DNA of 51,371 nucleotides from Collinsella sp. GTDB taxonomy: Bacteria; Actinomycetota; Coriobacteriia; Coriobacteriales; Coriobacteriaceae. The translations under genes and the position numbers were made by a program. The stretch covers positions 1 through 51,371 of the forward strand of contig DXZT01000006.1 in assembly GCA_019419545.1 (NCBI GenBank). Reading direction: 5' to 3'. Of the stretch, positions 1-7,295 are shown one piece after another; the first letter of the stretch is position 1; each line of letters starts with the position of its first letter. Below the pieces are notes generated by a model that ran no database searches, was not told the origin of the DNA, and was given only the letters and a program-made list of their open reading frames with translations.

Positions 1-156
1 GTAACGCCTCGCGGTGACATCGTTTTTATGTCAACCTTGGTCTAACAGAGCCTTTCCATTTGCCTTTCATTCTATTTGGTTTTCGCTCGCAGGCGTGGAT
101 GAGAGGCTCTCTTTAGCCTTCGAGATTGGGCTTGTATGGGTCGTATGCCACAAAAT

Positions 157-296
157 GGGCCTATCTACTACGTTTGCTACCACACCCTCGACCGTGACAA
201 AGATTATGAAATTAAAACCGCAGGTAGAGGGCTTGCCAGTTTTCGGAAAAGGCGGGTATGGTCGGCCCTCTCGAGTTAAACGTAGTAAATAGGCCC
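157..296. repeat. Long-range inverted repeat, 19-bp arms
   Basis: The arm at 157-175 (GGGCCTATCTACTACGTTT) is matched by its reverse complement at 278-296 with one difference in 19. Inside the loop, AGAGGGC (226-232) and GCCCTCT (265-271) form a second perfect pair, so the segment could fold as a branched hairpin. No coding frame spans it. It could be a terminator-like structure, a mobile-element remnant or a member of the dispersed palindrome set found elsewhere in this window. Confidence 0.6.
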
Positions 297-358
297 TTTT
301 CTTGGCGCGCGGTCAGCTCAATGCTAATCTCCGTGCCGGAACTGACCCAGTTGTTTGT

Positions 359-427
359 AAGTTGCGGTGATATACGGACTGTTTGGCGCTTTGGAGCTTC
401 AAAACAGTCCCTATCTCACCGCAACTT
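359..427. repeat. Palindromic element, family A copy 1
   Basis: The 26-base arms 359-384 and 402-427 are complementary at 24 of 26 positions around a loop of about 17 bases. The outer part reads AGTTGCGGTGATAT, which recurs as the outer arm of the element at 20359-20425. The element sits just past the stop of the minus-strand gene ending at 472. The shared outer arm with different inner arms suggests a dispersed repeat or a protein-binding site rather than a simple terminator; neither side has a T-run typical of intrinsic terminators. Confidence 0.7.
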
Positions 428-471
428 AGGAGAAGGGCGGGGGCGGTTGGGTGCTGGTGGGTCGGAGCGTG

Positions 472-1392
472 TTAGGCCTGTTTGCGGTGCTTCCATTGTT
501 TGCGGCACCAGCGCATGAGCGCCTTTATGACGGGAATCGTGATGAGGATGATCCATGCAGGATGGGGCTGTCCCAAACAGAGCCACATGTAGAGGAACCA
601 AGCGATGGCGGCTGCCGGGTAGATGGCCTCGATCAGCTTAGACAGGTGGCGCCGATCGATGAAGTCACCAATCGCGTAGTAGACGGGAACCAGAAAGACG
701 AGGAAAAGCCCCATGCCCCATGTGCCGTAGACAATGCCGAGCACCAGATAGGCGAGAGTGACAAGTTCGGGGAAGGGGAATTTGTTCCATGCACGTCCGA
801 TCTTGGTGTGGAAATGCTTGCCATGATGGTCGAGCTTGTCGTGTGCTTCCTTCCAGCTGGAAAACGTCTCGCCGTCGATGGTGACGGTGCCGTCGTCATT
901 GGTGCGTACGCTATGTCCATCGTCCTCAAGCGTATCGATATGCACGCCGTCCGGCCCCACATGCACCTCTTCGCCCTTGCGCTCGTTGGTCACATGGATG
1001 CCGCTCCAACCAACATGGACTTCCTCGCCTTTATTGGGATCAATGACGTGGATACCGCGCGCGAGGGAAATATCGACAAGTGGTTTGTCGCCGCAATCGG
1101 CGTGCTCGGCAGAATCCTCAGCCTCGTCAGCCACATCCGCCGTCTCGGTGTCGGCGCTACCGTCCTCCAGGTCGTCGGCATCGTTGGCCGCCTCCCCATA
1201 TAACAGCTCGTCCAACGACACGTCATACAGCGCGGCGAGCGCAATGAGGTTATCGGTATCGGGTGAGGACTCGCTGCGCTCCCATTTACTAACAGCCTGG
1301 CGGCTTACGCCCAGCTGGGCAGCAAGCGCCTCCTGAGAAAGACCGGCAGCTTTACGGCGATCGACGAGGCGCTGCGCCATCGCAAGATCCAT
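472..1392 (-). CDS. XRE-family regulator with C-terminal membrane segments
   Basis: A 306-aa protein with an N-terminal helix-turn-helix of the XRE/Cro type (about 5-65; GLSQEALAAQLGVSRQAVSK) that should bind DNA. A very acidic linker follows (about 68-100). Next come imperfect repeats around 113-155 in which KGEEVHVG occurs twice and GIHV/GVHI three times. Two or more hydrophobic segments (about 208-243 and 255-292) end in a basic tail. The start at 1392 is chosen because AAAGGA lies just upstream; a longer frame to 1464 would place the HTH unusually far in. I infer a membrane-tethered regulator, and the repeats may sense an envelope signal. It stands alone, and no target operator was found. 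The HTH call is firm; the rest is inference. Confidence 0.85.
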   Translation of the reverse strand: MDLAMAQRLVDRRKAAGLSQEALAAQLGVSRQAVSKWERSESSPDTDNLIALAALYDVSLDELLYGEAANDADDLEDGSADTETADVADEAEDSAEHADCGDKPLVDISLARGIHVIDPNKGEEVHVGWSGIHVTNERKGEEVHVGPDGVHIDTLEDDGHSVRTNDDGTVTIDGETFSSWKEAHDKLDHHGKHFHTKIGRAWNKFPFPELVTLAYLVLGIVYGTWGMGLFLVFLVPVYYAIGDFIDRRHLSKLIEAIYPAAAIAWFLYMWLCLGQPHPAWIILITIPVIKALMRWCRKQWKHRKQA

Positions 1393-1784
1393 GGTGGTTC
1401 CTTTCGTTTGATGGTCGAATCGAATGAGCCGAGTATGCCGAGAACAACCGGTAGCGACCACCATTTCTAGTTAGAATCTGCCCCAACCCTACCGCAACTA
1501 CCGGTAGCAACCCCTAACGACCAGCCATTTTAGGACAAATGTCAGTGCTGCTCTCAGCTAAGAGCCTGCAACATCCCAAAATCTCAGCCCACGCACTTGC
1601 AGCAAGAAGACGAATAGCCTCGGCCTCCCTAGTTACCGCAGGAGGCCCCAGGGCTTTCCTCCCAAATCTTTCCGCAGGACGGAAGGACCCCGCCGCGCGA
1701 AGCGCACGGCGGGGTCCTGACATGTCCGAGGACGATTTGGGAGGAAAGCCCTGGGGTCTCCGATGGGGGCGGTTCCAGCCGAGG
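1393..1784. other. Intergenic region between regulator and pfk
   Basis: No gene is supported here. It should contain the promoter of the minus-strand regulator on its left side and the 3' end of the minus-strand phosphofructokinase gene on its right side. The main content is the large nested inverted repeat at 1641-1761. Long open frames that cross it on either strand are antisense shadows or depend on the palindrome itself. Confidence 0.6.
1641..1761. repeat. 121-bp nested inverted repeat (cruciform-like)
   Basis: The outer arms 1641-1668 and 1734-1761 are complementary at 27 of 28 positions. A separate inner stem pairs GGACCCCGCCG (1685-1695) with CGGCGGGGTCC (1707-1717), and GCGC-GAA-GCGC closes the tip. 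The element ends about 24 bases past the stop of the phosphofructokinase gene (minus strand). It could end transcription from that side, but no T-run follows. The very long, nearly perfect arms are beyond what a terminator needs. Confidence 0.8.
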
Positions 1785-2864
1785 CTATTCGTCGCCGAAG
1801 CTGATGCCCAACGCCTTGGCCTCGCGCACCAGGTCGCTCTGGGGGTCGACAAACTTGAGCTTGCCGGCGACCTCCTCGAGCGGCATGTGGCACATCTTGC
1901 CGTCACGCAGGGCAATCATGTAGCCAAACTCGCCGCGCAGGCAGCCGAGCGCTGCCTCGACGCCGCACTGGGTCGCAAAGATGCGGTCCTGGGCGTCGGG
2001 CTGGCCGCCGCGCTGTGTGTGGCCGGGGATGGCGACGCGGGTCTCGCGACCGGTCTTGGCCTCGATCTCCTTGGCGATGTCGTAGACAATCGACGGGCTC
2101 GTTCGCTCGGCGAGCTTCTTCTTGTACTCCTTCTTGGACAGTGCCGCGTCCTCCTTGGAGATAGCGCCCTCGGCGACGGCCACGATGGTAAAGCGGCTGC
2201 CGGTCTCCATGCGATGCTCGATGGTCTTGATGACGTTGTCCATGTCGTAGGGGATCTCGGGAATCAGGATGACGTCCGCGCCGCCCGCGACGCCGGCATA
2301 CAGCGGAATCCAGCCGACCTTGTGGCCCATAATCTCGATGACAAACACGCGGCCGTGGCTCGAGGCGGTAGTGTGGATGTCGTCGATGCACTTGGTGGCG
2401 ACGTCGATGGCGCTCGTAAAGCCAAACGTCAACTCGGTGCCCCAGGTGTCGTTATCGATGGTCTTGGGCAGGGCGATAACGTTGAGGCCCTCTTCGCGCA
2501 GGCGGTTGGCGGTCTTGGTGGAGCCGTTGCCGCCCAGCATAAACAGGCAGTCGAGCTGCAGCTTATGATAGGTGTGGACCATTGCGGGCACCTTCTCGAC
2601 GCCGTCGGCCTCGGGAATGTCCAGGCGCTTGAACGGCGTGCGGCTCGTGCCCAGGATGGTGCCGCCGCGGGTGAGGATGCCGCTAAAATCGGCGGGCGTC
2701 ATGACGCGGAACCTGCTGTAGATAAGGCCCTGGTAGCCGTCCTCAAAACCATAGATCTCGATAGGCTCTTTGCTATTGGTCATAAGCGTTTTGACAATGC
2801 CGCGCATGGTGGCGTTGAGCGCCTGGCAGTCGCCGCCACTGGTAAGAAGACCGATCCTGAGCAT
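1785..2864 (-). CDS. pfkA: 6-phosphofructokinase (PFK-A type)
   Basis: A 359-aa enzyme expected to phosphorylate fructose 6-phosphate in glycolysis. The N-terminus MLRIGLLTSGGDCQALNA matches the family's phosphate-donor loop. GGNGS (111-115) replaces the usual GGDGS. PKTIDND (133-139) holds the catalytic aspartate D137, and EIMGHKVGW (177-185) is the substrate loop. The glycine after GGN is the residue seen in ATP-dependent enzymes (PPi enzymes carry Asp), while Lys at PKTIDND is shared with PPi and mixed-type enzymes; the donor is therefore not settled by sequence, though ATP is favoured. The ATG follows a short leader containing the hairpin at 2903-2935. It is transcribed alone or with the hydrolase gene upstream. 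Confidence 0.93.
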   Translation of the reverse strand: MLRIGLLTSGGDCQALNATMRGIVKTLMTNSKEPIEIYGFEDGYQGLIYSRFRVMTPADFSGILTRGGTILGTSRTPFKRLDIPEADGVEKVPAMVHTYHKLQLDCLFMLGGNGSTKTANRLREEGLNVIALPKTIDNDTWGTELTFGFTSAIDVATKCIDDIHTTASSHGRVFVIEIMGHKVGWIPLYAGVAGGADVILIPEIPYDMDNVIKTIEHRMETGSRFTIVAVAEGAISKEDAALSKKEYKKKLAERTSPSIVYDIAKEIEAKTGRETRVAIPGHTQRGGQPDAQDRIFATQCGVEAALGCLRGEFGYMIALRDGKMCHMPLEEVAGKLKFVDPQSDLVREAKALGISFGDE

Positions 2865-2902
2865 GATGAATCCTTCCGGGCAAGTTATAACATGCGCATA
2901 AG

Positions 2903-2935
2903 TTTACCCCCGCACACTGTTGATACGGGGGTAAA
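2903..2935. promoter_or_regulatory. Inverted repeat upstream of pfk
   Basis: TTTACCCCCG (2903-2912) and CGGGGGTAAA (2926-2935) are perfect complements separated by 13 bases, about 40 bases before the phosphofructokinase start. This could be an operator, a leader hairpin, or part of the 3' end of the upstream hydrolase transcript. No T-run follows on the minus strand. Confidence 0.45.
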
Positions 2936-2970
2936 ACGTGTTAGCTCAAGCGTATAGAAATGTAAACAAC

Positions 2971-3001
2971 GCCAGGCGAGCGTAAGGTCGACGGGCCTGG
3001 C
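2971..3001 (-). terminator. Weak hairpin after the amidohydrolase gene
   Basis: GCCAGG (2971-2976) pairs with CCTGGC (2996-3001) just past the stop of the minus-strand hydrolase; on that strand it is followed by GTTGTTTACATTT. The short stem and interrupted T stretch make it a weak terminator candidate. Confidence 0.35.
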
Positions 3002-3004
3002 TCC

Positions 3005-4090
3005 TTACAGTGCGAATGCGTCGATGTCGCCCCAGTGGCGGCGCAGCGTGATGGCGGCAGCAGGCTCGGTGTTGTCAAAGACGACCGACCACTGCGTGTT
3101 GCTGGTGATGTCTTCCGGATTGGGCTCTTGCGCTGCAGCGCGTAGGGCCTTCCAAGCGACTGCCTCGTCTTGGGCGCCGGTATGGGCGTCGAGGACATCG
3201 GCGATTGCGGCGGCGCGCTCTTTACCATGGCCTAGCTCGCCATTCTTTTGGTTGGGCAGCACTTCGTCGCCATAGCAGGCGTAGAAGTTCGTAACCTGGG
3301 TTACAGGAGTCGCTTTGAAAGCGCGGTCCGGATCGTGCGGATCCCACTCTACTACGCGCGCGTCACCGGCGGCGTCGTTTATAAAGAAGTGGTAATCGCG
3401 TCCTGCCATGGCGTGCATGTCGTAGGCGGAAAGCAGGTCGACAGCTTCTTGCGTGGTGGCGGCACGGTCGAGCACCAGACGGATGGCGAGCGAGGTATTG
3501 ATGACGGGGCGTTGCGTGTCCTGGTCACAGGGCTTGGAATCCAGGGTGAGTACGGCAATGGAGACGCCACATTCGTTAACACCATCGAGCTGGGCAAACG
3601 GGCCCATGAGTGCGGCGGCGCGTCCGGCGACGGAGTCAAGCGGAGTGTTATCGCCCAGGTTGTTAAGGGCGGCAAACCCGATGGAGGCATAGCCGTCGCG
3701 CGGGTGATTGCGCACCAGCAGCGCCGAGGTGTCGTCCTTAAAGTCGTAATTGCGACCGGTGCGCACGCGGCCTTCGGCATCTACGGCGACAAAAGCGCTG
3801 CAGGCAAACTGGGGCGCCTGGACATGTGCCGGCACACCGGGCAGCACCTGCGCCACCACGGCATCGATGTAGGCCTGGTCGTCGCGCACGCCAGCGGCGA
3901 TGATGCGATCAAGATCGTAGTCGTAGGCAATGTCGATTGCGTACAGGTCATAGCCATCCGCGTAGCCGGTCAAGCGTTTGAGCGACGCGGCGGACTTGAT
4001 TTGCTTGCGGTAAACGATGCTGGCGGCAGCGGCAAGGCCGACGGCGGTTCCTGCAACACCGCAGGTGATGGCAATGATACGTGGCTTCAT
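3005..4090 (-). CDS. Membrane-anchored Ntn-type amide hydrolase (choloylglycine hydrolase/C45-like)
   Basis: A 361-aa protein beginning with a hydrophobic helix (about 5-25) that should anchor it to the membrane or export it. The core motif FACSAFVAVDAEGRVRTGRN carries a candidate nucleophile cysteine (C97), followed by NYDF, as in Ntn hydrolases of the choloylglycine/penicillin acylase and C45 acyltransferase group that cleave linear amides. In this family the cysteine becomes the N-terminus after processing; here about 96 residues precede it, so autocleavage or a different use of Cys must be assumed. It is not a typical bile salt hydrolase, which starts Met-Cys. The ATG at 4090 follows GAGAGGAG; a TTG start at 4105 is less likely. 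The gene may be the last of the redox operon or independent. The substrate is unknown. Confidence 0.75.
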   Translation of the reverse strand: MKPRIIAITCGVAGTAVGLAAAASIVYRKQIKSAASLKRLTGYADGYDLYAIDIAYDYDLDRIIAAGVRDDQAYIDAVVAQVLPGVPAHVQAPQFACSAFVAVDAEGRVRTGRNYDFKDDTSALLVRNHPRDGYASIGFAALNNLGDNTPLDSVAGRAAALMGPFAQLDGVNECGVSIAVLTLDSKPCDQDTQRPVINTSLAIRLVLDRAATTQEAVDLLSAYDMHAMAGRDYHFFINDAAGDARVVEWDPHDPDRAFKATPVTQVTNFYACYGDEVLPNQKNGELGHGKERAAAIADVLDAHTGAQDEAVAWKALRAAAQEPNPEDITSNTQWSVVFDNTEPAAAITLRRHWGDIDAFAL

Positions 4091-4183
4091 GAGGACTCCT
4101 CTCAAAGCGATGCTATAGGCATTATCGCAAATGTCATACAGACCATATGCCGCATTCCGGCGAGTGGCATGGCATACCGAGCC

Positions 4184-5722
4184 CTAGAGCAGCGCAATCG
4201 CAACGATGCAGCATCCGAGCGCCAGAACAGCAAGGTCTGCCCGGTCAAAGCGATAGCTGCGCAGGCAGGTTCTGCTGACAGCCGGGTGCGCTCCGTATTC
4301 GCGGTTGACCATGGCGAGCGCGAGCGTGTCAGAGCGCCGCAGCGCGTTGCTAAACAAGGGCGTGATGACGGGAATAAAAGCACGTGCACGCTGCAGGGGC
4401 GAGGGACTGTCAAAGCGCGCCAAGCGCGCTTCCTGAGCGGCCTTGATACGATTGAACTCTTCGATAAGCACGGGGACAAAACGAAGCGTGAGCTGTATGG
4501 CGACGGTGGCATCGTCGGTGCGCAGGCCAAAACGGGCGAGGGGCCTCAGAAGCGCCGCGGCGCCATCGGCGAGTGCGGTGGGGGAGGTGGTCGCCATGAG
4601 CGTCGACGTTCCCAGCATAATGAGGGCAAAACGCAGCACGCAGAGCGCGCCAAAGAGCAGACCTCCCGAGGTGATCTGCACGGGTCCCGCCTGCAGCAGC
4701 AGAGTTCCCGATGCCGTAAAGAGTGCGTTGAAGACCAGGACAAACCCCATAAGCCAGCGAAATGGCCTGAGGGCACGAAGTGCCTGACGCATCGAGCTGC
4801 CGCTTGCGGCGAGCGAGGCGAATGCGGTGAGCGCGACGGCGGCAAGGGCGCCGGGCCGCTGGGCGATAAAGCCGGCAATCATAAAGAGCATGCAGAATAC
4901 AAGCTTGGTGGCGGGGTGCAGCAGGTGAACGAGGCTTGACCCCGGACGAAAGATGCCAAACGAGACCGCCTTGGACGCTGGCGGAGTATGTCCGGTTTCC
5001 ACGGGACGTGCGGCCGTCACGCCAACGGATGTCACCTGGATGCCCTCGGAACTTTGCGGCAGCAGCATGCCGTCCTGCAGCCGAAAGGCCTTGTCGCAGA
5101 TGCTCGCCACACGCGAATCGTGCGTGGCGATTACAATGCCGCGGCCGTGGCGTGCGAGTTGAGCCAAGCGCTCGAGCAGCAGCCGGTGGGCGCGGGGATC
5201 GAGTCCAGCGCTGGGCTCGTCGAGCAGCAAATACGGTGTCTCGAGTGCAAGCATATCGGCAACGGCGATACGGCGCTGCTCTCCGCCAGAATGGGCAAAG
5301 GGGCTTGTGTCGCCGATAGCGGCGAGATCAAACCCGACGCTGGCGAGCGATGTGCCAACGCGTCGCTTGACCTCGGCTTCGTCCAGTCCAAGATTGCGGG
5401 GGCCAAACGCCACCTCGTCAAAGACCGTGGCGGCAAAAAACTGCTGCTCGGGGCGTTGCTGCACGAGTGCCACGGTTTTGCGGTACGTACGAAGTTCATC
5501 CGCCGTGGGGTGTGTGCCAAGCGCGGTGCCGTCCGCCACGACAGACCCCGCCTGCACGGCAAGCGCTCCGGCAAGGGCACGCAGCAGCGTTGACTTGCCG
5601 GAGCCAGAGGTGCCTGCGATACCGATCACGCTGCCGGGCCTAATTTCCAACGAAACACGAGATAGGGTACAGGCGTCTGCTTCGGGATAGCGGACGGTTA
5701 TGTTTGAGCAGGTTAACGACAC
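4184..5722 (-). CDS. ECF transporter fusion: EcfA-type ATPase + EcfT membrane subunit
   Basis: A 512-aa fusion. Residues 1-235 are an ABC ATPase with Walker A GTSGSGKST (37-45), a Q-loop near 88, signature SGGEQ (145-149), Walker B LLLDEP and an intact switch histidine (IATHD, 198-202). Residues about 260-512 are an EcfT-type transmembrane coupling protein with several hydrophobic helices and the Ala-Arg region AAQEARLARF (428-437), which in this family contacts the ATPases. The GTG at 5722 follows GGAGGA and overlaps the end of the upstream gene; an ATG at 5740 is the alternative. With the neighbouring S-component/ATPase fusion it makes a complete ECF importer. The substrate may be a flavin or another small molecule for the redox operon, which is inferred from context only. 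Confidence 0.9.
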   Translation of the reverse strand: MSLTCSNITVRYPEADACTLSRVSLEIRPGSVIGIAGTSGSGKSTLLRALAGALAVQAGSVVADGTALGTHPTADELRTYRKTVALVQQRPEQQFFAATVFDEVAFGPRNLGLDEAEVKRRVGTSLASVGFDLAAIGDTSPFAHSGGEQRRIAVADMLALETPYLLLDEPSAGLDPRAHRLLLERLAQLARHGRGIVIATHDSRVASICDKAFRLQDGMLLPQSSEGIQVTSVGVTAARPVETGHTPPASKAVSFGIFRPGSSLVHLLHPATKLVFCMLFMIAGFIAQRPGALAAVALTAFASLAASGSSMRQALRALRPFRWLMGFVLVFNALFTASGTLLLQAGPVQITSGGLLFGALCVLRFALIMLGTSTLMATTSPTALADGAAALLRPLARFGLRTDDATVAIQLTLRFVPVLIEEFNRIKAAQEARLARFDSPSPLQRARAFIPVITPLFSNALRRSDTLALAMVNREYGAHPAVSRTCLRSYRFDRADLAVLALGCCIVAIALL

Positions 5723-6870
5723 AGTTCCTCCAGGCCGCATCGAATGAGCAGATCGCGCTGGTCGGCAAGATCTTGCACGGTACCCAGGTATGCGATGGCG
5801 CCCGCCTCGAAGACGGCGACTCGGTCGGCGCGCGCGACCTCGTCGAGCAACTGCGTGATCTGGATCACGGCAACATCGCGCTGGCAAAGATGATCGATGA
5901 GATCATTGACGGCCTCGCGGGCGGTCTCGTCGAGCATGGCGGTCGTCTCGTCAAAAATCATGAGCGAAGGGGTGAGCGCAACCAATCCCGACGCCGCCAC
6001 GCGTTGTTTTTGGCCGCCCGAGAGCGTGGCGACATCGCGTTGCTCAAGCTCGACAATGCCAAGCTCGTTGAGTGCCTGCAAGACTTCTGAACGCATTTCG
6101 TCGCGGGGGACACCGCGGTTTTCGAGTCCAAAGGCGATGTCGTCTCGCACGACTGGAGCGACGATCTGGTTATCGGGATCCTGAAAAGCAAGGCCTACGG
6201 TGCCCTGCACGCACATAGCGTGCCCGTTCACGTCTTTGAGCAGCCCCGCAAGCTCGAGTGCACAGGTGCTTTTGCCACTGCCGTTGGTGCCGACAAAGGC
6301 GATGCGCTCTCCTGCCACGATATTGGCGGCAAGTGCAGCGCAATCGACGGAGGGACGTGTGTCATCGGCTTGCTCAATACCGGCGAGCGCACCTTCTGCC
6401 ACCGCGCCCGTAATGCCGCCGGTGACGCAGGCGGCGACGCCCAGAACGCCCAGATTGATAAAGACTGCCGGGGTCTGCAGCGCCATGGCGGCAACGCCCA
6501 GCTGGCCTACATTGTGCAGCACGGCGGCAAGCATGCTCACGGGCACCAAGCCAACACCCGGCACGGCAGCAAGGGCGACCATGCCGATAAAGGCGAGGAC
6601 CGTGCCGCCTAGGCTATAGACGAGCATCATGGGCGAACCAAACAAAAAGCCCGATGCAAAGACCTTGACGAGCGCAACGGCACCGGCGCTTTTGGCATCG
6701 AGCGTATAGAGTGCGACGACTACGGCCACGTTGGCAAGGCCCAGTTTAATGCCGGGCACCGCGACGGGCAGCGGAATCATGGTCTCCAGATAGGACAGCA
6801 CCAATGCGCAAGCGCACAACAGCGAAACGCGCGCCAGGCGGCGAGTGTGTTCGATATCGACCATCTCCAC
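5713..6870 (-). CDS. ECF S-component-like (Gx/HepS-I family) fused to EcfA-type ATPase
   Basis: A 385-aa protein in two parts. Residues about 10-165 are a hydrophobic membrane domain of the Gx transporter/heptaprenyl diphosphate synthase component I family (IPLPVAVPGIKLGLANV is typical). Residues about 170-385 are an ABC ATPase with Walker A GTNGSGKST (194-202), Q-loop FQDPDNQ (229-235), signature LSGGQ (283-287) and Walker B LMIFDE. The switch histidine is replaced by glutamine (ITQ, Q340), so this ATPase site is probably weak. The start may be GTG 6870 or ATG 6864. It overlaps the next gene and is separated by 3 bases from the NusG-II gene, so it lies within one operon. To my recollection, listerial electron-transfer loci carry a similar S-like membrane protein next to a NusG-II protein. 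Confidence 0.87.
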   Translation of the reverse strand: MEMVDIEHTRRLARVSLLCACALVLSYLETMIPLPVAVPGIKLGLANVAVVVALYTLDAKSAGAVALVKVFASGFLFGSPMMLVYSLGGTVLAFIGMVALAAVPGVGLVPVSMLAAVLHNVGQLGVAAMALQTPAVFINLGVLGVAACVTGGITGAVAEGALAGIEQADDTRPSVDCAALAANIVAGERIAFVGTNGSGKSTCALELAGLLKDVNGHAMCVQGTVGLAFQDPDNQIVAPVVRDDIAFGLENRGVPRDEMRSEVLQALNELGIVELEQRDVATLSGGQKQRVAASGLVALTPSLMIFDETTAMLDETAREAVNDLIDHLCQRDVAVIQITQLLDEVARADRVAVFEAGAIAYLGTVQDLADQRDLLIRCGLEELCR

Positions 6871-6873
6871 GGA

Positions 6874-7290
6874 TTAGCGCCCCACTACGTCGTAGGTGGT
6901 CTCGGCGCTCGCGTCGACGATATCGACGGTAAGCTTGTGCGGAAGGCAGACAATTTGCTCCCCGGCAGCGTCAATCCAGCCCTGGTGCACGCAGTCCTGG
7001 TTGGGACAGTCTGCTTCCTCGACGTGCACGCGGCCGTCTTTGATTTCGATGAGGTTGGTTCCCAAGTCGGTCGTAACGCTCTTGGTCGTGTTCTGGCTCA
7101 GAGGAAGCTCGTAGACGTTTTGCTCTCCATCGCGGATAACGACCGTGGCCATATCGGCGTTCGTGTTTGCTCCCATCAGACGCGTGGCGGCTAAGCCGGC
7201 GCATGCGACGGCCGCTATCGCCAAAACCAGGATGAGGTTGAGTCTTTTGTTGTCGCGCCCATCGCGCGCACCTTTGCGCTTGACCATCAT
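6874..7290 (-). CDS. NusG domain II-containing exported protein
   Basis: A 138-aa protein with a basic start, one membrane helix (about 17-38) and an extracytosolic domain. The domain carries ADCPNQDCVHQGW and GEQIVCLPHKL, the cysteine-containing signature of the stand-alone NusG domain II family (PF07009). This family is not transcription factor NusG; it lies outside the membrane. Members often occur beside Gx-type membrane proteins and ApbE in flavin-based redox loci. The three cysteines could form a disulfide or bind a cofactor, but the function is not established. It begins 5 bases after the apbE stop, with ATG at 7290 or 7287; GGAG is better spaced for 7287. Confidence 0.85.
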   Translation of the reverse strand: MMVKRKGARDGRDNKRLNLILVLAIAAVACAGLAATRLMGANTNADMATVVIRDGEQNVYELPLSQNTTKSVTTDLGTNLIEIKDGRVHVEEADCPNQDCVHQGWIDAAGEQIVCLPHKLTVDIVDASAETTYDVVGR

Positions 7291-7295
7291 GGCTC

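Larger units (their letters stand above)
1..471. other. Intergenic stretch without a supported gene
   Basis: No reading frame here has a credible ribosome site or a recognisable product; the short open frames overlap each other and resemble no family I know. The stretch holds two inverted repeats, described separately (157-296 and 359-427). It lies downstream of the minus-strand regulator at 472-1392, so part of it may act as that gene's 3' end. The left edge of the window may cut a gene or regulatory region that cannot be judged from here. Confidence 0.6.

Noticed and set aside
14..518. Short plus-strand frames in the first 500 bases
   Set aside because: No ribosome sites, no homology, and they cross two inverted repeats.
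1539..2957. 472-codon plus-strand frame over pfk
   Set aside because: It runs through the nested palindrome and antisense to phosphofructokinase motifs.
3005..4090. Bile salt hydrolase
   Set aside because: True enzymes start Met-Cys; here the Cys is at 97 behind a membrane helix, so only the wider Ntn family is supported.
6874..7290. Transcription factor NusG
   Set aside because: Only domain II is present, behind a membrane helix and with cysteines; it is an exported relative.
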